Source of the DNA: Kushneria phosphatilytica | Lineage (GTDB): Bacteria; Pseudomonadota; Gammaproteobacteria; Pseudomonadales; Halomonadaceae | DNA length: 64,000 nt | Reading direction: 5' to 3' | Assembly (NCBI RefSeq): GCF_008247605.1 | Contig: NZ_CP043420.1 | Location: 1,736,001 to 1,800,000 of the forward strand | Shown: in pieces, positions 17,529-25,109 of the stretch | How the letters are laid out: every line of letters begins with the position of its first letter | Numbering within the stretch: the stretch's first letter is position 1 | The notes under the pieces: model-generated | The model's database searches: none | Told to the model about the DNA's origin: nothing | The model's input: only the letters and a program-made list of their open reading frames with translations | Program-made: the position numbers and the translations under genes

Positions 17529-18194
17529 ATGGCCAATAGAACCTACGATGTTTCGCAGACAAGCACTGCTTCGCTGTCGAATCACAAGGTATTGCGTAAT
17601 ACCTACATGCTGCTGTCGATGACGTTGCTCGTCTCGGCTGCTTCAGCATGGGGCGCCATGGCAATGGGTGTAGGTCAGATGAATATCTTCATCTTTATGA
17701 TCGGCGCCTATGGATTGATGTTTCTGGTCCACAAGTGCAAGGACTCTGCTGCCGGCCTGGCTGCCATTTTTGCCTTTACGGCCTTCATGGGATTCACGCT
17801 CGGGCCAATGCTCAATCTTTACCTTTCCCTCCCCAACGGTGGTCAGATCGTGGGGCTGGCTCTGGGAATGACCGGGTTGACCTTTGTGGGGCTGTCTGCC
17901 GTGGCACTGGTCACTCGCAAGGATTTCAGCTTTCTCGGTAACTTCATCATGGCAGGCGCCATTGTGCTTGTCCTGGCCATGGTGGCGGCCATGATCTTCC
18001 AGATTGAAGCCCTGGCACTGGCCGTCTCGGCAGGATTTGTGCTGTTCGCTTCAGCCATGATCCTGTTTGAAACCAGCCGTATCGTTCATGGCGGCGAAAC
18101 CAATTACATTATTGCCACCATCTCTCTATATGTCGCCATCTACAATCTTTTCGTGAGTCTGCTGTCGATTCTCGGTGTCATGTCTGACGACTGA
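17529..18194 (+). CDS. yccA: Bax inhibitor-1/YccA family inner-membrane protein
   Basis: 221-aa integral membrane protein with seven hydrophobic segments, the LFG/BI-1 family fold. YccA in E. coli interacts with and modulates the FtsH protease. Family features include the HKVLRNTYMLLSMTLLVSA start, the FAFTAFMGFTLGPML segment and the acidic residues near the last helices (SRIVHGGETNYIIATISLY). A GGAGAG ribosome site precedes the ATG. It heads a run of co-directional genes continuing into tusDCBE, the usual neighbourhood in pseudomonads and enterobacteria. Confidence 0.94.
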   Translation: MANRTYDVSQTSTASLSNHKVLRNTYMLLSMTLLVSAASAWGAMAMGVGQMNIFIFMIGAYGLMFLVHKCKDSAAGLAAIFAFTAFMGFTLGPMLNLYLSLPNGGQIVGLALGMTGLTFVGLSAVALVTRKDFSFLGNFIMAGAIVLVLAMVAAMIFQIEALALAVSAGFVLFASAMILFETSRIVHGGETNYIIATISLYVAIYNLFVSLLSILGVMSDD

Positions 18195-18283
18195 GCGGCT
18201 GCAACCAGGTAGCGAACGGAGTAATCTGATGGCCCCGTGCCCGCCAGGGTGCGGGGTCATTGTGTCAGGGAGATGCCTCAACG

Positions 18284-18676
18284 ATGAATTATGCCTTGCT
18301 GGTACTGGGAGGCCCTTATAGCCAACAGGCAGCTCATTCGGCGTTGCGCTTTGCCATGGCGCTACCGCAACGCGGTCATCGTGTGGGCACCGTCTTTTTT
18401 TATCATGAGGGTGTCTACAACGCTGCCAGGTTGATGACACCTCCACGAGATGAGCCGCACCTGTTGAACCATTGGCGTGAGCTCCATGATCAACAGCAAA
18501 CGCAGTTATTCGTTTGTGTCGCTTCGGCACTCAGGCGCGGTCTTCTGGATACACGCGAAGCGCAACGCCATGACATGAATATCCATACCCTGGAACCTCC
18601 TTTTGAATTGACCGGGCTTGGGCAGCTGATCGAAATCGGCCTGAGCCACGACCGCTTCCTGACCTTTGCTCCCTGA
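18284..18676 (+). CDS. tusD: Sulfurtransferase TusD, sulfur relay for tRNA 2-thiouridine
   Basis: DsrE-like subunit of the TusBCD complex, which takes persulfide sulfur from TusA and hands it to TusE for 2-thiolation of the wobble uridine by MnmA. 130 aa; the catalytic Cys is in LFVCVASALRRGLL near residue 77. The start is the ATG at 18284 giving MNYALLVLGGPYS; an in-frame TTG lies 8 codons upstream. tusC follows 8 nt after the stop. Confidence 0.94.
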   Translation: MNYALLVLGGPYSQQAAHSALRFAMALPQRGHRVGTVFFYHEGVYNAARLMTPPRDEPHLLNHWRELHDQQQTQLFVCVASALRRGLLDTREAQRHDMNIHTLEPPFELTGLGQLIEIGLSHDRFLTFAP

Positions 18677-18684
18677 GAATATTC

Positions 18685-19041
18685 ATGATGAGTGAACAGC
18701 GGATTCTGATCATCGTTCGTCATCCTCCGATCGGCTCAAGCTGGGTGCGAGAAGCGCTTGAAGCGGCACTTGTCGGCGCCGCACTTGGCCAGTCCATCTC
18801 GTTGCTGTTCATGGGGGAGGGAGTATTGGCGCTATTGCCGGATCAGCAAACCGGACCATTGGGCCAGAAAGGTACAGGCGCCATGATCGACGTGCTGCCC
18901 TTGTATGACATTGAGCAGATCCATGTTGATCAGGAGTCTCTTGAACGATTGGGACTCCGGCAGGAGCAGTTGAATTGTGAAACACGTCTGGCGAGTCCAG
19001 TCAATCTGATCACACAACATGACCTGGTACTGAATTTCTAA
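18685..19041 (+). CDS. tusC: Sulfurtransferase complex subunit TusC
   Basis: 118-aa DsrF-like subunit of TusBCD in the cytoplasm; it has a structural role in the hexamer. The N-terminal strand RILIIVRHPPIGSSWVREALEAAL (read in two parts) and the middle FMGEGVLALLPDQQ are typical. The catalytic Cys of TusD is not expected here. Two adjacent ATG codons (18685 and 18688) make the start ambiguous by one residue. It lies inside the tusDCBE operon with short spacers on both sides. Confidence 0.92.
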   Translation: MMSEQRILIIVRHPPIGSSWVREALEAALVGAALGQSISLLFMGEGVLALLPDQQTGPLGQKGTGAMIDVLPLYDIEQIHVDQESLERLGLRQEQLNCETRLASPVNLITQHDLVLNF

Positions 19042-19051
19042 TGAGTCGATC

Positions 19052-19384
19052 ATGATGGCAGACACTATCCAACTGCCGGCCATTTCTTCCGGAGCGACAC
19101 TGCATTTGCTCAATCGTGCTACTCATGCGCATGGCACATGGGAAGAGATGATGCGGGCACTGGGAGAGCAGGATCCGGTACTGCTGATTGAAGATGGCGT
19201 CACCAGTCTCATCCGTCCTCCGAAAGCTCTGATGGCACTGGGAGAGCGCCTTTATGTCCTTGAGGAGGATCTGCAGGCCCGCGGCGTGACATCATTACTT
19301 TTCGAGATCGGCGCCCAGCGCATTGACATGCAGGGGTTCGTGCTTCTGACCGAACGTTGTGAACGTATCATCAGCTGGTTCTGA
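19052..19384 (+). CDS. tusB: Sulfurtransferase complex subunit TusB
   Basis: 110-aa DsrH-like third subunit of the TusBCD complex. The family pattern is present: TLHLLNRATHAHGTWEEM, QDPVLLIEDGVTSL and a C-terminal RCERIISWF. Two ATGs (19052 and 19055) are possible starts. tusE begins 2 nt after its stop, so translation is probably coupled. TusB is longer here at the N-terminus than in E. coli (95 aa) by roughly a dozen residues, which may mean a start inside the frame; no internal ATG with a good ribosome site was identified. Confidence 0.9.
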   Translation: MMADTIQLPAISSGATLHLLNRATHAHGTWEEMMRALGEQDPVLLIEDGVTSLIRPPKALMALGERLYVLEEDLQARGVTSLLFEIGAQRIDMQGFVLLTERCERIISWF

Positions 19385-19386
19385 AT

Positions 19387-19734
19387 ATGGTGGATAATAA
19401 ACAACAGATCGACATCAATGGTTGCCAAATTCTGCTCGATCAGGAAGGTTATCTGATTGACCCGAAAGACTGGACGACGGCTATCGCCGAAGCGCTGGCC
19501 GAACAGGAAGGGCGCATACTGGATGAACGTCACTGGGCCATTATCACATTGGTGCGGGAGTTCTATGAACGCTATGAGATGGCCCCCGCCATGCGCCCGC
19601 TGGTCAAACTGGTACGTCAGACACTTGGCGAAGAGCAGGGACAGTCGATCTATCTGATGAAGCTGTTTCCGGAGAGTCCGGCACGTGTAGTCGCGCGTCT
19701 TGCCGGTCTGCCAAAGCCAACCAATTGTCTTTAA
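19387..19734 (+). CDS. tusE: TusE/DsrC-family sulfur carrier
   Basis: 115-aa carrier that accepts sulfur from TusD and passes it to the tRNA thiouridylase MnmA. The DsrC fold is recognisable (DEEGYL-like DQEGYLIDPKDW, ILDERHWAIITLVREFY, APAMRPLVKLVRQTLG). The penultimate Cys in the KPTNCL tail, the sulfur-carrying residue, is present. It is the last tus gene; acpH starts 43 nt downstream. The tus genes and the tRNA-Ser next door are neighbours only; the relay acts on Lys, Glu and Gln tRNAs. Confidence 0.94.
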   Translation: MVDNKQQIDINGCQILLDQEGYLIDPKDWTTAIAEALAEQEGRILDERHWAIITLVREFYERYEMAPAMRPLVKLVRQTLGEEQGQSIYLMKLFPESPARVVARLAGLPKPTNCL

Positions 19735-19777
19735 TGGTGCTGGATATGATGTCTCAGGGCTGGCTCGGGAGCAGCGC

Positions 19778-20380
19778 ATGAATTTTCTTGCTCATGCGGC
19801 ACTGGCTGAATCCGGTAGTGACGATTTTCTCTTTGGCAATCTGATCGCGGACGGTATCCGTGGCAGTCATCTGAACGATTGGCCAGAAGCTGTTGTGCAG
19901 GGGATCCGCTATCACCGTTATGTGGATGCCACTATTGATCGGCATCCGGCCACTCTGGCACTCAGAAGACGCATTACTGGCCCGGAACGTCGGGTAGCAG
20001 GCATTGCCTTCGATCTTCTGTGGGATCATTTCCTGGCCCGGGATTGCATCCATGAACCAGACGGGCGCGCTCTGATCGCCCGCAGTTATCAGGTGCTCGA
20101 AAAAAGGCAGGAAAAAGTACCTGCACGGCTGACCAATACCGTTGCACTACTATGCCAGCATGACTGGTTGTCACGTTATTCCGATTTCGAGTTCACCTGT
20201 CAGGCAATTAGTGGAGTAGGTGAACGCCTGACAGGCATTAATCGACTCGCAAGGCTGATCCCCTGGGTTCGTAGTCACTATCCTGTATTGGCGACTACCT
20301 TTCGGGAGGTGTGGCCGGATATGTTGGCATTGCGCCAGGAAGCAGAGATCATTCCTGCTCCAATACGTAGCGCGCGTTGA
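19778..20380 (+). CDS. acpH: Acyl carrier protein phosphodiesterase
   Basis: 200-aa HD-fold-like enzyme that removes the 4'-phosphopantetheine arm from holo-ACP. The N-terminus MNFLAHAALAE is canonical, with FGNLIADGIRG and the GIRYHRYVDATIDRHP segment carrying metal-binding His/Asp, then FDLLWDHFLARDC. The ATG at 19778 has GGGAG upstream; the longer frame starts inside tusE. The 3' end overlaps the 3' end of the convergent carbonic-anhydrase-like gene by 32 nt. Confidence 0.92.
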   Translation: MNFLAHAALAESGSDDFLFGNLIADGIRGSHLNDWPEAVVQGIRYHRYVDATIDRHPATLALRRRITGPERRVAGIAFDLLWDHFLARDCIHEPDGRALIARSYQVLEKRQEKVPARLTNTVALLCQHDWLSRYSDFEFTCQAISGVGERLTGINRLARLIPWVRSHYPVLATTFREVWPDMLALRQEAEIIPAPIRSAR

Positions 20381-21113
20381 GGGGCTGAACCGGACGTGCC
20401 ATATCAGCATCAAACCATTGTCGATAGCGTTTGATCTGATCCCTGGAAGCCTGTATGGGCATTTTCATGACCCACCAGCGTACCCCTTCGGTGCAGGGGG
20501 GCGTTGTCAGTGACCCATTGTATGTCCAGCCATCTCGCTGCCCGGGCAACAGTTGCGAAGGTAGCATCTCACCCGTCAGGGTCATCGAGCGATCCACACC
20601 GGGTACTCGGCTCCAGATGCGATCAATGACGCTGGAGGCACTACCAGGCTCGACCAGTACCGCCATCACCAGTGAGTGATCTGTTTCATCGGTATGGATA
20701 AAGTCGATTTCCATGGCCGAACGTTGACCGTCGACACTATGCTGGGCAGGTGCATGAAATTCGATGCGTGTCAGGGCGTAAGTGTGCCCATCCAGGGTGA
20801 CCGTGTTATCTGCCGGACCTTCGACCACCAGACCAGTACTTTCCCTGCGAACGATCAGTAGCGGCTGAGCATAATCTATTTTGGGAGTGGGCAGTTCGGA
20901 AACCGATAGCGCTTGCCCGAGCTCGACTGGTGACTGATTGCTGCCGGTACCGCAGGTCTCATAATTGGGGTTGATGGTAGACCAGTTTTCAGGGCCGGTG
21001 TCACCGGCCCAGGACCATTCACGAACCTGTGGCGCATTTTCTGCGGCCATGCCGGGTAGTGCCATCATCCCCAGAACACCAAAAGTCATCAGTTGCCGCG
21101 CTCTGGCCATCAT
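20349..21113 (-). CDS. Alpha-carbonic-anhydrase-like periplasmic protein with altered zinc site
   Basis: 254-aa secreted protein with signal peptide ending near GMAA. The fold is clearly alpha carbonic anhydrase: WSWAGDTGPENW, a Cys54 in YETCGTGSNQSPVEL, and YNGSLTTPPCTEGVRWWV with the substrate-pocket Thr and the second Cys. The zinc site is not conserved: where the family has HFH the sequence reads IEFHAP (Glu118 and His120), and the third ligand in the MExHxxH strand is Asp137 (MEIDFIH). One of three zinc histidines remains, so CO2 hydration is doubtful. It overlaps acpH tail to tail; moeA ends 51 nt upstream. Confidence 0.88.
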   Translation of the reverse strand: MMARARQLMTFGVLGMMALPGMAAENAPQVREWSWAGDTGPENWSTINPNYETCGTGSNQSPVELGQALSVSELPTPKIDYAQPLLIVRRESTGLVVEGPADNTVTLDGHTYALTRIEFHAPAQHSVDGQRSAMEIDFIHTDETDHSLVMAVLVEPGSASSVIDRIWSRVPGVDRSMTLTGEMLPSQLLPGQRDGWTYNGSLTTPPCTEGVRWWVMKMPIQASRDQIKRYRQWFDADMARPVQPLNARYVLEQE

Positions 21114-21164
21114 GAAGTTGCTCCGTCGGCTGCTCGTTCGAATATGGTTGAACGTCCTGGCATT

Positions 21165-22385
21165 TCAGGGTTGCAAACGCAGGACATCGATCATGTCACC
21201 CTGAGCAATGTCACGCCACGCCGGGATGACTGCCAGAGCATCAGCCTGAACACAGGAACGCAATACGGATGAATCCTGATCAGCGAAAGCATAGGCCACC
21301 AGTTGGTCATTCTCTGTTGTCAGGGAGACCCGCATGTAATTGGCACGCCGCTCGGTACGAGTTTCGAAACCGGCGCGTACACGCAATGCCGGCAGAGAAG
21401 CCTGGGCGGGGCACTGTTGCAGAGCTCCCATCAGCGGGCGCAGAAAAAGCCATGCACCGACATAACTTGATACGGGATTACCGGCCAATCCTACGAATCG
21501 TGTCAGACCGCCCGCCCTGTTATGAATACGCCCCAGTGCCAGCGGCTTGCCAGGTTTGATTGATAATCGCCATAAATCGAGTGTTCCCAGCTGTTGCAGG
21601 GCAGCACGCACATGATCCTCTTCGCCTATCGAGACACCCCCGATGGTAATGACAACATCGGATATGCTGGCTGCATCAGCCAACGCAGCTACGGTCGCCT
21701 CACGATCATCCCTGACGTGATGTGCAGCAATCACCTCGGCACCAAACTCGCTCAGCAACGCGTGCAACATCGGCGAATTGGAATTATGGATCTGGCCGGG
21801 CGATAACGGCGTACCGGGTGGCACCAGCTCATCACCGGTAGATAGTAGAGAAACTCTGGGGCGGCGACGCACGGGTACCGTGGCATACCCCTGGCTGGCC
21901 AGAAATCCGATAGCGGCGGCATTCAGTCGTATGCCGGCTTCCAGCAGGGTTTCACCCCGCTGCATTTCCCTGCCACGTCGCCTGACACTATTCCCCCTTG
22001 TCAGTGGGCCGGGGATGATGGCGCCCTCGGATGTTTCCTCGACCACTTCCTGACGCACCACACTGTCAGCCCCTTCAGGCAGCACCGCACCCGTAAAAAT
22101 ACGTGCACAACATCCGGGCGCCAGCGGTTGCGGCGCATGACCTGCTGGAACGCGCTGTGTAATGGGGAGAGTGCGGCCGGCATCGGCCGCACGTAGTGCA
22201 TAGCCATCCATGGCACTGTTATCCGCTGGAGGCGTATCCATTAGAGCCGGTAGCGTGCTGGCAAGAATGCGGCCATGTGCCATCGCCAGCTCGATAGACT
22301 CGCTCTCCACAGCAGTGACGCCCTCCAGCATGGCTGCCAGCGCTGTCTCCAGGTCATGCAGACCTTCACTCACTCCTTCAACCAT
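21165..22385 (-). CDS. moeA: Molybdopterin molybdotransferase
   Basis: 406-aa enzyme that inserts molybdate into adenylylated molybdopterin. Domain order is as expected: an N-terminal linker with the GRILASTLPALMDTPPADNSAMDGYA region, a barrel domain with GAVLPEGADSVVRQE, the MoCF-like domain with LLSTGDELVPPG, GQIHNSNSPML and ITIGGVSIGEEDHV, and a C-terminal beta domain. Its start overlaps the moaB 3' end by 8 nt. The order DUF1244-moaB-moeA on one strand suggests an operon. No molybdoenzyme is encoded in the window. Confidence 0.95.
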   Translation of the reverse strand: MVEGVSEGLHDLETALAAMLEGVTAVESESIELAMAHGRILASTLPALMDTPPADNSAMDGYALRAADAGRTLPITQRVPAGHAPQPLAPGCCARIFTGAVLPEGADSVVRQEVVEETSEGAIIPGPLTRGNSVRRRGREMQRGETLLEAGIRLNAAAIGFLASQGYATVPVRRRPRVSLLSTGDELVPPGTPLSPGQIHNSNSPMLHALLSEFGAEVIAAHHVRDDREATVAALADAASISDVVITIGGVSIGEEDHVRAALQQLGTLDLWRLSIKPGKPLALGRIHNRAGGLTRFVGLAGNPVSSYVGAWLFLRPLMGALQQCPAQASLPALRVRAGFETRTERRANYMRVSLTTENDQLVAYAFADQDSSVLRSCVQADALAVIPAWRDIAQGDMIDVLRLQP

Positions 22386-22908
22386 GCTGGGTCCGTCCAG
22401 GGATAATCAGATTGGCAAAATTGCAGGGCTGGTGACGCGAGTCGAGCTGTTCATGCAGGATACGCGTCCAACCAGTGCGACAGGCACCGGTAGAGCCGGG
22501 GAGACAGAAGATCATGGTGTTATTGGCCATGCCGGCCAGTGCTCGGCTCTGAACAGTTGAACTGCCCACATCATCAAAGGAGAGTTGGCGGAAAAGCTCT
22601 CCAAACCCTTCAACGGGATGGTCAAAAAGCACACGCACGGCTTCCGGCGTCGAGTCTCTTCCGGTATAGCCGGTCCCCCCCGTCGTCAAAATGACCTGAA
22701 CGGCGGGGTCAGCAATCCAGTCTGCGACCCGCGCCCTGATTCTGTAAGGATCATCCGGGATGATTTCACGTCGCTCCAATCGATGACCATCCTGTTCAAG
22801 CTGATCAATCAACAGCCTTCCGGACCGGTCGGTATCGATGGTTCGGGTGTCGGAGATGGTCAGTACGGCTATCGATAAAGGAATGAATGCGGCATCCGAT
22901 GTACTCAT
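22378..22908 (-). CDS. moaB: Molybdenum cofactor biosynthesis protein B
   Basis: 176-aa MoCF-domain protein, homologous to MogA/MoaB, which adenylylate molybdopterin before metal insertion. The motifs SIAVLTISDTRT, LTTGGTGYTGRDSTPEA and FCLPGSTGACRTGW are all present. The start ATG overlaps the stop of the DUF1244 gene by 1 nt (TAATG), and its own end overlaps moeA, so the three genes are translated in tight coupling. The pairing with moeA supports a Moco role. Confidence 0.95.
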   Translation of the reverse strand: MSTSDAAFIPLSIAVLTISDTRTIDTDRSGRLLIDQLEQDGHRLERREIIPDDPYRIRARVADWIADPAVQVILTTGGTGYTGRDSTPEAVRVLFDHPVEGFGELFRQLSFDDVGSSTVQSRALAGMANNTMIFCLPGSTGACRTGWTRILHEQLDSRHQPCNFANLIIPGRTQHG

Positions 22909-23231
22909 TAGTGCGCTCCATTCTCTTCATGTTGAGCCTGTCGTGCCTTCAAAGCCGCCAGTTGCTCATCGGTAGGCGGTTGCTGATACAGGTTTTTCCA
23001 TTGCTGATAAGGCATGCCGTAGACGTATTCACGTGCCGTTTCATAATCAAGTTCAACACCACGATCTTCAGCGGCGGCTACCAGCCATTTGGAAAGGCAG
23101 TTACGGCAGAAATCAGCCAGAATCATCAGGTCGATGTTCTGTACATCCTTGTTGGTGTCCAGATGCGACAGCAATTGCCGAAAAGCCGCGGCTTCCAATT
23201 CGGTGCGGGTAGCGTTATCCAGATGTTGCAT
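22908..23231 (-). CDS. DUF1244 family protein
   Basis: 107-aa cytoplasmic protein of the DUF1244 family, common in proteobacteria and without an assigned function. The hallmark VQNIDLMILADFCRNCLSKW is present, with its CRNC Cys pair, followed by an AREYVYGMPYQQWK helix. The start at 23231 has GGAG 7 nt upstream; the longer open frame overlaps the regulator gene and lacks that site. It is coupled to moaB by a TAATG overlap, which hints at co-expression with Moco synthesis but proves no role. Confidence 0.85.
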   Translation of the reverse strand: MQHLDNATRTELEAAAFRQLLSHLDTNKDVQNIDLMILADFCRNCLSKWLVAAAEDRGVELDYETAREYVYGMPYQQWKNLYQQPPTDEQLAALKARQAQHEENGAH

Positions 23232-23326
23232 GATTGGCTCCATGGAGATGGCACTGGATTTCCAGAGTCTATTCAGGAGTGTGACAAAAGCTTTGGCAAG
23301 TTCAATGAAATCAGCCAGAAGGCGAA

Positions 23327-23953
23327 TCAATCAGCATCAGTACATACTGATAGTACAACGGCGTCTTCAGGACTGATCGACACCTTGGCGTGTCCCATGC
23401 TGCTGTCGAAATACAGGCTATCACCACACTCCAGCTGCAAGGGTTCTTCTCCTTCGCAATACAACAGTATGGCGCCTTCCAGCACCAGTAGAAATTCCTC
23501 GCCACCATGACGTACCCAGTCGGGGAATTCCTTGATATCCCGAGCCCGAACCACGGTCTTGAAAGGAACCATGTGCTTGTGCTGGATGCGACTGGCCAGA
23601 AGTTCATGTTCGTAAGTCGGTGTTGGATGCCGATGACCATCCCCTGCACGGTTCAGTTCACGACGACCGGCATTGCGAGGAGGGCTCAGAGGCTGTCGCA
23701 ACAGTTGGGGAAGATTGATGCCAAGACCAGTGACCAGCTTTTGAACTACGGTAAAGGTGGGTGAAAGCTGATCGTTTTCGATTTTCGAGAGGGTAGAGCG
23801 CGCCACTCCGGTACGCTGGCGTACATCCTCCAGCGTCCAGCGCCTGGCCAGCCGAAAGGCGCGAAGGCGTTCGCCGAGCTGCAGAGGCTCAACCAGATCT
23901 TTCGGATGGGCCATCAGGTCCGAAGATGAGGTCGATTCGTTGGTATCACTCAT
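23327..23953 (-). CDS. XRE-family regulator with C-terminal cupin
   Basis: 208-aa two-domain regulator. Residues 25-82 form a Cro/CI-type helix-turn-helix (ERLRAFRLARRWTLEDVRQR, VARSTLSKIENDQLSPT), and residues 130-205 a cupin domain (EEFLLVLEGAILLYCEGE, LECGDSLYFDSSMGHA). This is the architecture of PuuR and similar repressors, whose cupin binds small ligands. The ligand here is unknown. The gene lies upstream of, and co-directional with, DUF1244-moaB-moeA. Confidence 0.9.
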   Translation of the reverse strand: MSDTNESTSSSDLMAHPKDLVEPLQLGERLRAFRLARRWTLEDVRQRTGVARSTLSKIENDQLSPTFTVVQKLVTGLGINLPQLLRQPLSPPRNAGRRELNRAGDGHRHPTPTYEHELLASRIQHKHMVPFKTVVRARDIKEFPDWVRHGGEEFLLVLEGAILLYCEGEEPLQLECGDSLYFDSSMGHAKVSISPEDAVVLSVCTDAD

Positions 23954-24022
23954 GAAATTATCGGCTGCAGGGATATGATAGCCATCGTGACATACTCGGG
24001 ATAAGTCGCCCAGTTGATCGGA

Positions 24023-24970
24023 TCAGCTCGCAGGTGACCAGGGCAGGTCAATCAGTGCCGCCAGATGAGCTTCCACGCCCTCCGCCAGAGCATTCATGTC
24101 ATAACCGCCCTCCAGCACCGAAAGCAATCGGCCTTCACTGTATTCACGCGCCAGGGCAACAAGCAGACGTGAGATTCGATGATAATCCATACCGGTCAAA
24201 TTCAGGCCGCCCAGAGGATCATCGCGATGGGCATCGAAACCGGCACTGATGCAGATCAACTGAGGTCGGTGTCGCTCGATTGCGGGAAGCCATTGCCGTT
24301 CGATACAACGCAGCAGGTCATCACCATTGCTACCGAGCGGAAGCGGTGTATTGATGACATTTGAAGAGGGCGCCTGATGGTAACGTTGTGGAAAGAGACC
24401 CTCCTGAAAACTGGAGCAGATCAGCACCTGTGAATCATGCTGAAAAATATCGATGGTTCCGTTGCATTGGTGGACATCGAAATCAAGGATGGCGATGCGT
24501 TCGACGCCATAAACAGTACGTGCATAGGCGGCAGCAATGGCCACATTATTGAGCAGACAGAACCCCATGGCACCGGTACGTTCCGCATGGTGCCCGGGGG
24601 GGCGTACTGCACAGAACACATTGTCTGCCTGCCCCCGATAAAGCTGATCGATACCGCGGGTAGCAGCGCCGGCTGCCATGCGGGCAGCCTCAATACTCCA
24701 GGGGGTCAACAGCGTATCGGATGTCAGCTCTGTCAACTCTCCTTCATGAGAAGGCGTATAATGCTGCAGCTGATGCCAGTGGTCCAACGAGTGCACCTCG
24801 AGGATCTGCTCTTCGGTCGCTGGTCGTGCCGAGAACTGCACGGTGTGGTGGAGCAGGCCGCTGGCATTAAGACGCTGCTCAATGGTAGCAAGACGTTCCG
24901 GACTCTCCGGGTGCCCGGCTCCCATGTGATGCCTGACATGCTGACGGTCACTGATCCATGATGTGATCAT
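24023..24970 (-). CDS. Histone-deacetylase-family zinc amidohydrolase
   Basis: 315-aa arginase/deacetylase-fold enzyme of the AcuC/HDAC superfamily, which removes acetyl groups from lysine or polyamine-like amides. The tandem catalytic His lies in RPPGHHAERTGAMGF, zinc ligands in DFDVHQCNGT (Asp and His) and the later SAGFDAHRDDPLGG (Asp), and the transition-state Tyr in LEGGYDM. Active-site residues are therefore complete. It is transcribed divergently from a Pat-type lysine acetyltransferase with 139 nt between them, which makes protein lysine deacetylation a natural guess. Confidence 0.92.
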   Translation of the reverse strand: MITSWISDRQHVRHHMGAGHPESPERLATIEQRLNASGLLHHTVQFSARPATEEQILEVHSLDHWHQLQHYTPSHEGELTELTSDTLLTPWSIEAARMAAGAATRGIDQLYRGQADNVFCAVRPPGHHAERTGAMGFCLLNNVAIAAAYARTVYGVERIAILDFDVHQCNGTIDIFQHDSQVLICSSFQEGLFPQRYHQAPSSNVINTPLPLGSNGDDLLRCIERQWLPAIERHRPQLICISAGFDAHRDDPLGGLNLTGMDYHRISRLLVALAREYSEGRLLSVLEGGYDMNALAEGVEAHLAALIDLPWSPAS

Positions 24971-25109
24971 GCTGGCTCTCCCTCGATATTTATCGTCAGT
25001 CCTCGTTTACCGGAACAGGCAACATTTTACCGATTTCTGCGGGGTGGTGATCCTCAGCTCATGGCGACATACTGACAGAGTATGCGCTTAACGCCGAGCG
25101 AGGGGAGCA

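Noticed and set aside
24460..24490. Apparently odd zinc motif DFDVHQCNGT in the HDAC-family protein
   Set aside because: His-Gln in this motif is common in bacterial members, and both metal ligands are present.
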